From assembly GCA_002450895.1 (NCBI GenBank), contig DKAR01000051.1:11745-26241 (forward strand): 14,497 nucleotides of DNA, given 5' to 3'. The position numbers and the translations under genes are program-made. Positions 1 to 6,843 of the stretch are shown piece by piece; the stretch's first letter is position 1; every line of letters starts with the position of its first letter. The notes beneath the pieces were generated by a model. The model was not told the DNA's origin, did no database searches, and was given only the letters and a program-made list of their open reading frames with translations. Source of the stretch: Proteobacteria bacterium UBA6921. GTDB taxonomy: Bacteria; Pseudomonadota; Gammaproteobacteria; SG8-11.

Positions 1-2106
1 GTGGCTCATGCTGGCAAGGAACGCGCTCTTCGCACGATTCGCCATGATGGCGTCGTTGTGCGCGACGGCAAGGGCCGCAGTTCGTTCATTGACGAGTTCT
101 TCCAGGTGATCACGGTGCGCCTTGATTTCATCCTCCATGCGTTTGCGGTCAGTGACGTCGCGCCCGTACAAATTGACGTAGTGACCTTCCTGAACCGGGG
201 AAAGCACAACCGAGAAAATTCGATCGAAGCATCCGATCTCGCGCTCAATTGACGCACCGACGCTCAGCGCGTCGCGCACGACCATATTGATGTTCGGCGG
301 AACGGAGCCACCCACGAGCGTTTCCCACGCGCGCAACATCAATTCAGCCGGCCGATTCGCGTATGTAATTTCTCCGTCCTCGTTGATACGCATGATCGGC
401 GACGGGCTTTCGTCGGGGAAACGCGCCAGCGCACGAATTTTCTTTTGCGCCTCCAGTCGCTCGCTGATATCGCGCAGCACGCCAACAAAGAAATCCCGCT
501 CTTCATTCAAGACGTGGGTAATACTGACTTCGACATTGACCAGCGACCCGTCTTTCTTTTGACCGACCAGCTCACGCGACTTGCCGATGATTTCCGAAAC
601 CTCGGAGCGGCGATAACGGGCAATATAGCGATCGTGCTCTTCGCGATACGGACTGGGCATGATCATGTTCACTTTGGAACCGATCGCTTCACTGGAATCG
701 AATCCGAAAATACGTTCAGCACTCGGATTGAACGTCTCGATTACACCGTTCTTGTCAATCGTGATAATAGCGTCCGCAACGTTTTCCAGGATCGCGCGAA
801 CACGCACTTCACTGTTCTTCACCTGCTCCCACGCCATGCGTTCCTGGGTCACATCGCGCATAAACACAGTGGCGCCATGTGATGTGGGATAGACGTGCGT
901 TTCAAGCCACTTCTCCGTCGGCGGGTAATAGCCCTCAAACACATGGGGCACACCGTCGTTGCGGGCCTTTTGAAGTTTCTTGTAGAACGAGCTGGCAAGT
1001 TCCGGCATGGCGTCCCACAGCTTGTGCGACACAATCGCTTCGGGTGACTGGCCCAAGACACGAACTGCCTGTGCGTTCGCATAGGTGCAGCGCCATTCAA
1101 GATCAAACTCCAGATACGCGTCCGATGTTCGCTCCAGAATGTCGATCACCTGCCCGCTGCGTGCGCGCAATTCTTCCGACTGCACGCGCAGTGCACCGGT
1201 TTGATGGTCCAGGCGCTGCGCATCCCGACGAAGCGAGTAAAGGAGAAATCCGCTCAACAGCATCAGCGACAGCATCGCAATCAGGGCTTCTTGCCACACC
1301 GCGCGCGCTTCACTCGTGGCGACCTTCGGATCCGGAAGGTTGACCATCAACCATTTCGTTCCCTCAATCGCCGTGGAGTACGAAATCTGCGCACGCTCGG
1401 CGTCGGTCAGAAAATAATCCCGGTCGAGCTGGTCACGCGATCCCTTGGTTGTCACTTCGATCAAGCCCGTCACGTCGCGGCTGATCAGCATCAGCTGATG
1501 GCCGTAGAGCTGATGCCGATTCAGAATTTCGGCGATGATCGAGGGGTAGAAACTGATGAAGAAGACATGGGGTTTCGAACCCCCGAGATCTACATTGACC
1601 ATCACATCAAAGTGGTACCCGATCGGATTCGGATGGATGTAAATCTCTGGAGGTGTAAACGAATGCTGCGCGAACGCACGCAGGTCTGACTGGCACAATT
1701 GACTGACAAATCCATCGAAATCCACCACAAGCGGCTCGCCATGGTGATCCGCGAGCGTGACCGCAAATCCGTCGCTGAAGTATTCCTTGATCCGCTTCAG
1801 CAGACTTTCATAGACGTCCACGTTATTAGGTGCGTCCGCGAGTTTTTTGAGCAAAACCCGCTCCTTTTCCGCGAACAGCCCCACCGACATTCTCAGCGCG
1901 TCAAACCGCAATACAAGCTCGCGAGCAGCGCCATGGACTTCATCCTCGACAAGGCGTTGATGAAAACTGCTGGCGTCTTCATTGCGCCCGTGGGCACTCC
2001 ACAACAAGGCAGCACAGACCATGCTCATGATGGCGAGCACGAGCCAAAGCACGCGCTGCCACTGCGCGTACGAAGACGGCTGCTGATCGACGCCGGATTT
2101 CTTCAT
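1..2106 (-). CDS. Multi-PAS membrane sensor histidine kinase (partial, C-terminus cut by window edge)
   Basis: The frame is open from an ATG at 2106 to base 1 (702 codons) with no stop. A membrane segment at about residues 16-34 and a second at about 273-292 enclose an extracytoplasmic sensor of roughly 235 residues that I cannot assign, possibly Cache-like. Three PAS domains follow at about 320-420, 433-545 and 558-655, each ending in a typical RDVT/RDIS motif. A coiled coil leads into the start of a HisKA domain, and the last visible residues are MSH, where the His is the expected phospho-acceptor. The catalytic ATPase domain and any receiver domain lie outside the window. The second PAS has FixL-type haem residues: His491, Arg497, Ile506 and Arg511. 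No good Shine-Dalgarno precedes the ATG, but no better start is seen before the first membrane segment. It is separated from the upstream lipoprotein gene by that gene's terminator, so it is probably transcribed separately. The kinase family is secure; the ligand is not known. Confidence 0.9.
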   Translation of the reverse strand, partial: MKKSGVDQQPSSYAQWQRVLWLVLAIMSMVCAALLWSAHGRNEDASSFHQRLVEDEVHGAARELVLRFDALRMSVGLFAEKERVLLKKLADAPNNVDVYESLLKRIKEYFSDGFAVTLADHHGEPLVVDFDGFVSQLCQSDLRAFAQHSFTPPEIYIHPNPIGYHFDVMVNVDLGGSKPHVFFISFYPSIIAEILNRHQLYGHQLMLISRDVTGLIEVTTKGSRDQLDRDYFLTDAERAQISYSTAIEGTKWLMVNLPDPKVATSEARAVWQEALIAMLSLMLLSGFLLYSLRRDAQRLDHQTGALRVQSEELRARSGQVIDILERTSDAYLEFDLEWRCTYANAQAVRVLGQSPEAIVSHKLWDAMPELASSFYKKLQKARNDGVPHVFEGYYPPTEKWLETHVYPTSHGATVFMRDVTQERMAWEQVKNSEVRVRAILENVADAIITIDKNGVIETFNPSAERIFGFDSSEAIGSKVNMIMPSPYREEHDRYIARYRRSEVSEIIGKSRELVGQKKDGSLVNVEVSITHVLNEERDFFVGVLRDISERLEAQKKIRALARFPDESPSPIMRINEDGEITYANRPAELMLRAWETLVGGSVPPNINMVVRDALSVGASIEREIGCFDRIFSVVLSPVQEGHYVNLYGRDVTDRKRMEDEIKAHRDHLEELVNERTAALAVAHNDAIMANRAKSAFLASMSH

Positions 2107-2182
2107 TGAGCCAGAGCTAAGTTGCGGAATCGTTTTGAGTTTGGTCCTTTATGTTTTCGGCACTTCGCCCCAAACCTGAACC

Positions 2183-2208
2183 AAAAAAAAGCCGCCCGGG
2201 AGGGCGGC
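2183..2208 (-). terminator. Rho-independent terminator of the OmpA-family lipoprotein gene
   Basis: A perfect 7-bp G+C stem GCCGCCC/GGGCGGC (2191-2208) with a 4-base loop is followed, reading on the minus strand, by eight T residues (2183-2190). It sits 52 bases past the lipoprotein stop codon and before the PAS kinase gene, so it ends the kinase/lipoprotein transcript. Confidence 0.93.
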
Positions 2209-2260
2209 AAAGGGGGAGAACGTGGCAGCCCAGGTCGGGCGCGGGTTTTGGCCAGGTTCC

Positions 2261-2881
2261 TTAAGGCATGCTGGCAACATTCGGATTCAGATAGTTGAGC
2301 TCCACCCGGCGGTTTTCAGACCAGTTTTTCGGATCACCCACCGGTTGGTCTTCGCCGAACCCGCGAACCTGCAACTGCGTTCCGGAAACCCCCATGGAGA
2401 CCAGGATCGATGCAACCTGTTCGGCCCGTCTTTGGCTCAGGTCGTCGTTGTGGGTTCGCGTGCCGCGCTCATCGGCGTGCCCGCTGATCACGAGAATGCT
2501 GTTCGGGTTGCTGGAAAGAAAAGCGGCATACTGCTGCAGCATGTTCACATCCTGCTTCGCGACGTCATCCTTGTCCGTGTCGAACAGGAGAACACCGGTT
2601 TGGATCTTTGCGGAATCCGATGTCGTTTTTGATTCATCGGAGACTTTTAACACCACCCCGGATTCGGACACCCCCTCCGGCGAAATTGGCTCTTCGGACG
2701 TCAGTGATGCGCTCATGATTCCGGAGTGATCGCTGGCTGGCTCGATGATCTCAACCGCCTTGGTCGGATAGAAATCGGTTTGGGTCGTTGCTCCTTCCTC
2801 GCTGCAGGCAACCATCACGGCCATGGGAAGTGCCAGCGCGGCGAACAGGCGAAGCGAAGCATGCGGGTTGAAAGTTTTCAT
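2261..2881 (-). CDS. OmpA-family (Pal-like) outer membrane lipoprotein
   Basis: The 206-residue protein has a hydrophobic signal sequence ending in a lipobox (V-M-V-A-C, Cys26), so it is predicted to be a lipid-anchored envelope protein. Ser27 after the Cys favours outer-membrane sorting. Residues about 27-93 form an acidic, Ser/Thr-rich linker. An OmpA/MotB peptidoglycan-binding domain follows at about 95-200, with the hallmark GHADERGT at 135-141, Asn145 and RRA at 151-153, and ENRRVEL near the end. An AGGAG Shine-Dalgarno lies 8 bases before the ATG. It follows the membrane kinase by 146 bases on the same strand and ends in a strong terminator, so the two may be cotranscribed or the lipoprotein may be controlled by the kinase. 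It resembles Pal, but the true pal lies in the tol operon. It may be related to PdsO, the OmpA-like protein of the dedicated sortase system; this is inference from the neighbouring kinase only. No LPXTG motif is seen. Confidence 0.88.
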   Translation of the reverse strand: MKTFNPHASLRLFAALALPMAVMVACSEEGATTQTDFYPTKAVEIIEPASDHSGIMSASLTSEEPISPEGVSESGVVLKVSDESKTTSDSAKIQTGVLLFDTDKDDVAKQDVNMLQQYAAFLSSNPNSILVISGHADERGTRTHNDDLSQRRAEQVASILVSMGVSGTQLQVRGFGEDQPVGDPKNWSENRRVELNYLNPNVASMP

Positions 2882-2993
2882 CTGAATATCTCCTAGCGTT
2901 ACGTGGTCGGTCGGTGTTGTTTCGAGTCCGACGCAACTTCGTCGTGCTCGCTTGATGACTATTCAACGCGAGGATGCGGGCGAACTTCCGGAA

Positions 2994-3034
2994 TGAAAAT
3001 GACAGGCAGGAAGTGAAATCTGACGAATTATGAC
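2994..3034 (-). promoter_or_regulatory. Possible response-regulator binding repeats upstream of the lipoprotein gene
   Basis: On the plus strand three similar units end in TGAC: gaaaatgac (2995-3003), gaaatctgac (3015-3024) and gaattatgac (3025-3034). The TGAC cores are 21 and 10 bases apart, close to whole helical turns, a spacing seen in direct-repeat sites of OmpR-family regulators. The repeats overlap the kinase stop codon and lie 113 or more bases upstream of the lipoprotein start. I could not find a convincing -35/-10 pair next to them, so this may be chance. Confidence 0.25.
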
Positions 3035-5187
3035 GCGAGCGGAAAAACGGCGCGGATGGCGACACCGGTCCCGTCAGGCCGGTTTTGAGCCTCGACGCGA
3101 CCGCGGTGAAATTCGGTGATCAGGCGCACGATGTAGAGCCCAAGCCCCAGGTGAGGCTCGTTGCCGCGATCCGTGCGAACCGAGACCATGGAATCGAACA
3201 AACGGCCCTGCATGGACTCCGGAAGTATAGGCCCGGAATTTTCGACACTCAGGATGATTTCGCTGTCGGTGCGCTGGAGCTGGATCAGCACCGGTGTTCC
3301 GGCCAAATGAAAGTCCAGCGCATTGGAAACCAGCTTGTCCAACGCCTGTGCAATCAAATCAGGCGCGCCCGTCAGGGTAAAATCGGACTCGGGACGATCC
3401 CGCACGCTTTTGACCTCGAATATTTCTCCTGGATGCACGGAACGATAACCGTCAACGCAGGCGAGCACGACACGTTCGAGATCGAACGGGCCCGACTGTT
3501 CGCTTTGCAGCGTTTGCTCCAGCCGCGTCGCTTCGCTCATGCGCGCCAGCAGGCCACCCAGCCGATCGATCCCCTCACGCGCACGCTGCAGATAGGTTTG
3601 CTGCTCAGCGCCAATCTGTTGGGACTCGAGATGTTCGAGCGAGGATTTCACGACACTGATAGGCGTTCGAAGCTCGTGCGACAGCTTCCCCGCCATGCCT
3701 TCGAGATAACGGTTGTATTGACCGAGTCGTTCCAGCATTTGGCAAAAACTTCGCGCCAGGTCGCCGACTTCGTCATTTGATTCGCTGGTGATTGCAACAT
3801 CGCGCACGCGACCGTCTGGTGCGATGGCGCGATCCGCCGCATTGCGCAGCCGTCGCACGCGCAGGGACAATCGCGTTGCAAAAGCAATCAGCACGCCGAA
3901 AACCAGAACAAATCCGGAGACGCTGACGTTAATCAGTGTCTCCAACGCCCGGTTTTGCAGCAGCAGGATTCCATTGTTCGTTTCTTCAACGGCAACCGCA
4001 CCAACGATGTGCTCCGCTTCGCGCACGGCGACCGCGGCAGTCAGAATACTCACGCGCAGATCCGGCGTCTGTCGCCAGCGTGTCGCCGGCTCGCCTTTCA
4101 GGGCACTGTCGATTTCCGAGCCACTGAGCGAAGATGCGGTCGAAAGATCGTCCTGAAATTCCTCAGCCGGCTGGCGCAGCAAGAACCGATATAACGCATG
4201 CGCGGTCACGCCGCTGAAGGCGCTGTCCGCAGCGTCATCGGCCCCCTCCGGAATATCATCGATGCGCGGCTTGAGCCGGCCTTCCATCGCAACCACGCGC
4301 CGTTCCGAATCCAGCACCCAGGTCCGCGTCGTCGGCGGAGTGAGACCGCGCAGAAGATTCTGGATCTGCGGCGCCGCAACCCCGACCGTCGAAAGATGTT
4401 CGGCGCCGTGCGCGCCGCCAACGCCGACAATATTGGTGATCGTACGCTGCTGCGGATCGTCGACATCGACAATTCGAAACGCCATCCGTGTACCCATCGA
4501 CGTACGCGGAATCCGCAGCTCGATGTTGTAGCCGCCTTCCGTTTCCTGCCATTCCGCCTTGATATGTGGATCGACTGCGGGTGGACCGTCATCGTCGGGT
4601 GAGATGACGTAGGCACCGACCCAACCCGGTGAACTGGTGGCCAGCACGTAGCTGACAACGCGACCGTCGCTGTCCTGGATATCGAGTTCAAGATGGTCGC
4701 TCTCGTCAAACCGGTCGCTGCGCGGGTCGCGATAGACGATGGAATCGTCGGTGACCCGGAACAGCGCAAATACGTCATCTTTGTAACTTCCCCACTGTAG
4801 CTTGAACGACAACGAGCTTTCGCGGTACTCACCTTGAGTGAACAAAACGTTCTTGGTGCCAAAGGATTGCAGCCGGTCCTTGTACAGATCCCATTCGTCC
4901 GGATAGCCGTCGAGCGTCACCGGAGTTCGCAGTGGCCGCACGAACAGGTGGGAGGAAACGTTTTCGCTCGCGGTATCGTGCCGTTCGAACAGTTCCGGCC
5001 GCTGGGAAAGCAACGCAGACAACGTGCGCGCCCGCTCGATCAATACATCCTCGCGCCCCTGACGCAGATAGTCCTCAACCGCGATCAGATAGCGATAGCC
5101 GATCCATGGCACAAGCAGCAACGTCAGCGAAACCAGGATCAGCTTGGTCCGCAACGTCAATCGCAAGGGTGTCTTCATGGCTGCCAT
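3028..5187 (-). CDS. Membrane sensor histidine kinase with CBM9-like periplasmic domain, dedicated-sortase-system type
   Basis: The 719-residue protein has membrane segments at about 15-36 and 418-438. Between them is a periplasmic domain that opens with LDGYPDEWD (92-100) and continues to about 265 with the strand pattern of CBM9-like, carbohydrate-binding-fold domains. A HAMP linker (about 437-490) leads to HisKA with the H-box SHELRTP (His504), an N-box with Asn622 and a glycine-rich G2 box in HLGLGLYIVRL. The usual DxGxG motif is altered to E-N-S-G-P-I (649-654), so the adenine-contacting Asp appears to be Asn. From memory, the overall length, CBM9-like sensor and FDSMVSVR segment resemble the proteobacterial dedicated sortase system kinase (TIGR03785). 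No regulator or sortase gene adjoins it. The start could equally be the ATG at 5178 (716 residues); neither start has a clear Shine-Dalgarno. It lies 121 bases beyond the SAM hydrolase gene, and whether they share a transcript is unknown. Confidence 0.88.
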   Translation of the reverse strand: MAAMKTPLRLTLRTKLILVSLTLLLVPWIGYRYLIAVEDYLRQGREDVLIERARTLSALLSQRPELFERHDTASENVSSHLFVRPLRTPVTLDGYPDEWDLYKDRLQSFGTKNVLFTQGEYRESSLSFKLQWGSYKDDVFALFRVTDDSIVYRDPRSDRFDESDHLELDIQDSDGRVVSYVLATSSPGWVGAYVISPDDDGPPAVDPHIKAEWQETEGGYNIELRIPRTSMGTRMAFRIVDVDDPQQRTITNIVGVGGAHGAEHLSTVGVAAPQIQNLLRGLTPPTTRTWVLDSERRVVAMEGRLKPRIDDIPEGADDAADSAFSGVTAHALYRFLLRQPAEEFQDDLSTASSLSGSEIDSALKGEPATRWRQTPDLRVSILTAAVAVREAEHIVGAVAVEETNNGILLLQNRALETLINVSVSGFVLVFGVLIAFATRLSLRVRRLRNAADRAIAPDGRVRDVAITSESNDEVGDLARSFCQMLERLGQYNRYLEGMAGKLSHELRTPISVVKSSLEHLESQQIGAEQQTYLQRAREGIDRLGGLLARMSEATRLEQTLQSEQSGPFDLERVVLACVDGYRSVHPGEIFEVKSVRDRPESDFTLTGAPDLIAQALDKLVSNALDFHLAGTPVLIQLQRTDSEIILSVENSGPILPESMQGRLFDSMVSVRTDRGNEPHLGLGLYIVRLITEFHRGRVEAQNRPDGTGVAIRAVFPLAS

Positions 5188-5308
5188 TTGCCGAGTGTAT
5201 CGAGTCGCCGCGGCCGTTTTGTAGGCGTCTTGCCGCGCAGTGCGGGTCGCAAGAAATCAAAGGTGCCGACCAATGCGGCGTATCGCAGGGACGTGCGTGC
5301 CCGTGTCC

Positions 5309-6034
5309 TCAGCCCGGCTCGAACTCGACGGGATCGCCCAGCGCCAGGCCGAGTAAATCGCTGGCTCGCGCGCAATTGGCGGCGATCTCTGCAAGGCCGT
5401 TGGAATTTTCGTACCACAAGGCTTCGCCGGAGCGCACATCGGAAAACGTGCTTGCGCGTGCAATGCGTCGCTCGCCCACACAGAGAACAGCCTGCTCCGA
5501 AAGCTGGCCGGCCCGAATCCCGGTCATGCAATTTCCAAATACGTCCACGTAGACCACTCGTGGCAAATCCGCAGACCACTCGCATTGGAATGGCGTTGCT
5601 CGCAAATTGCCGGCGGGCTGTTGCCGCGTAGCAAGGCGCGCTGCAACCGGCGCGAACAAATCGCGGCCGTGGAAGCTCGCCGACAGCTGCTTCGGTCGCC
5701 AGGTGATGTCCCACCACTGCGCATGACGCGCGCGCATCGAAACCACATTGAAAAGCCCGTTGTCTGGTCCGACAAACCAACGCCCATCCGCCCGAACAAT
5801 CACCGGCGCGCGCGAACTGCCGACACCCGGATCAACGACGCACAGAAAAACTGTATCGAGTGGAAACTCCATTGTGTACGACGCCAGCAGGTAGGCAGAG
5901 AGTTTAGGCTCGAACGCCGGCGCGTCTGAAAACAGATCGATCATCGGCTGGTGCGGCGCTTCGCGCGCCAGTACCGCCTTCATTTGGCCAATATAAGGTC
6001 CCGCCAAACCAAAGTCGGTGAAGAGAACAATCAT
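5309..6034 (-). CDS. S-adenosyl-L-methionine hydrolase (adenosine-forming), DUF62 family
   Basis: This 241-residue protein belongs to the SAM hydroxide adenosyltransferase family (also annotated chlorinase/fluorinase-like), which hydrolyses S-adenosylmethionine to adenosine and methionine. Visible family motifs are FTDFG at 5-9 followed by YIG at 14-16, VVDPGVGSSR at 66-75, GPDNG at 89-93 and FHGRD at 121-125, with VDVFGN in the C-terminal half. The Asp68, Arg75 and His122 positions fit the Asp-Arg-His catalytic triad described for archaeal members. The length is slightly under the usual 250-280 residues but both domains are represented. Its ATG overlaps the queC stop codon (ATGA), which implies translational coupling with queC. 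There is no sign of a halogenase-type role from the sequence alone. A link to the SAM-dependent QueE step of the same pathway is possible but is inference. Confidence 0.9.
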   Translation of the reverse strand: MIVLFTDFGLAGPYIGQMKAVLAREAPHQPMIDLFSDAPAFEPKLSAYLLASYTMEFPLDTVFLCVVDPGVGSSRAPVIVRADGRWFVGPDNGLFNVVSMRARHAQWWDITWRPKQLSASFHGRDLFAPVAARLATRQQPAGNLRATPFQCEWSADLPRVVYVDVFGNCMTGIRAGQLSEQAVLCVGERRIARASTFSDVRSGEALWYENSNGLAEIAANCARASDLLGLALGDPVEFEPG

Positions 6035-6723
6035 CGATATCTCGTTGGATCAGGAAGTCCCGCGTCGAGAAAACCCTGCCGGCGAAACCGGCATGAGTCG
6101 CATTGGCCGCACGCCCTACCGTCCTCGGTCGCGGCATAACATGAGACCGTCAAAGCATAGTCCACGCCCAGCCGTTGACCTTCGCGGATAATTTCTGCCT
6201 TGCTCATATTGATCAATGGCGTCTCGATGCGGACCTGTTGGCCCGATACGCCGGCGCGCGTTGCCAAGTCTGCCATGCGCTGAAAAGCTTCAATGTATTC
6301 CGGACGACAGTCGGGATAACCGGAATAATCGACGGCATTAACGCCTATAAAGATCCGCGGCGCAGCCAGAACCTCTGACCACGCCAGGGCCAGCGACAGG
6401 AACACGGTGTTTCGGGCGGGGACATAGGTCGAGGGGATCCCCTCCGATGGCGTCGTTGGCACCGCCAAAGATTCGTCAGTCAGCGCCGAACCCCCGATGC
6501 CCGCGAAATCAATTCGCATGACACGATAGTCTTTCGCACCCATCCGATTCGCCAGAGTTCGAGCCGCGTCCATTTCTGCCCGGTGTCGTTGACCGTAGTC
6601 AAAGTTGAGTGCGTAGCACTCAAAACCGCGCTCGCGCGCGATCGCGAGTACCGTTGCGGAATCAAGTCCACCGGAAAGTAAAACCACCGCCCGTTCTTTT
6701 GCCGGTTGTGCATTCGCCATCAT
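6031..6723 (-). CDS. queC: 7-cyano-7-deazaguanine (preQ0) synthase QueC
   Basis: QueC converts 7-carboxy-7-deazaguanine and ammonia to preQ0 using ATP, in the cytoplasmic queuosine pathway. The 230-residue protein has the PP-loop SGGLDS at residues 17-22, the FDYGQRH segment at 41-47, the conserved VPARN stretch at 101-105, the GVNAVDYSGYPDCR region (127-140) and four zinc-binding Cys at 195, 205, 208 and 211. These are all expected of an active enzyme. Two ATGs are adjacent (6723 and 6720); the first has GGGGGA 7 bases upstream and is preferred. That Shine-Dalgarno can fold into a small hairpin (see separate entry). The gene overlaps the SAM hydrolase gene downstream by 4 bases. It diverges from the plus-strand barrel protein gene, which separates it from queE. 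Confidence 0.97.
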   Translation of the reverse strand: MMANAQPAKERAVVLLSGGLDSATVLAIARERGFECYALNFDYGQRHRAEMDAARTLANRMGAKDYRVMRIDFAGIGGSALTDESLAVPTTPSEGIPSTYVPARNTVFLSLALAWSEVLAAPRIFIGVNAVDYSGYPDCRPEYIEAFQRMADLATRAGVSGQQVRIETPLINMSKAEIIREGQRLGVDYALTVSCYAATEDGRACGQCDSCRFRRQGFLDAGLPDPTRYR

Positions 6724-6843
6724 TTGATTATCCCCCGTTTGGGGTAGGCAACCAATGCTTTCAGTTTCGTTTCACTGATGTGCCGAACAATGGGCGCGCA
6801 ATAAAACACAATGCATTGCAGTTCCAAAAATAAGGGAGAGATC
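6724..6843. promoter_or_regulatory. Divergent intergenic region between queC and the barrel protein gene
   Basis: This 120-base region must carry the leaders, and probably the promoters, of two divergent genes. It is A+T-richer than its surroundings near 6801-6833 and holds the queC Shine-Dalgarno hairpin. I searched both strands for a -35/-10 pair with 16-18 base spacing and saw none that is convincing. I also saw no match to the preQ1 riboswitch classes I can recall. Confidence 0.4.
6732..6744 (-). promoter_or_regulatory. Hairpin that can mask the queC ribosome binding site
   Basis: On the minus strand CCCC-AAAC-GGGG forms a 4-bp all-GC stem whose 3' arm is the GGGGGA Shine-Dalgarno of queC, 7 bases before the ATG. 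The same CCCCAA stretch can instead pair its CCAA (6739-6742) with an upstream TTGG (6752-6755). The masked and open forms are therefore mutually exclusive. This could allow translational control, but the stems are short. Confidence 0.35.

Noticed and set aside
1..2109. Several plus-strand open frames of 80-160 codons
   Set aside because: They all lie opposite the continuous PAS kinase frame, which has coherent domains over 702 codons, and they show no recognisable protein pattern.
2261..2881. LPXTG-type sortase target in the OmpA lipoprotein
   Set aside because: No LPXTG-like motif, C-terminal membrane segment or basic tail is present; the protein ends shortly after the OmpA domain.
3085..3780. 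A 231-codon plus-strand open frame
   Set aside because: It lies antisense to the kinase catalytic region, whose H, N and G2 boxes are clear.
6724..6843. Possible preQ1 riboswitch before queC
   Set aside because: No match to the preQ1-I, II or III consensus as I recall them; only short hairpins are present, reported as a weaker finding.
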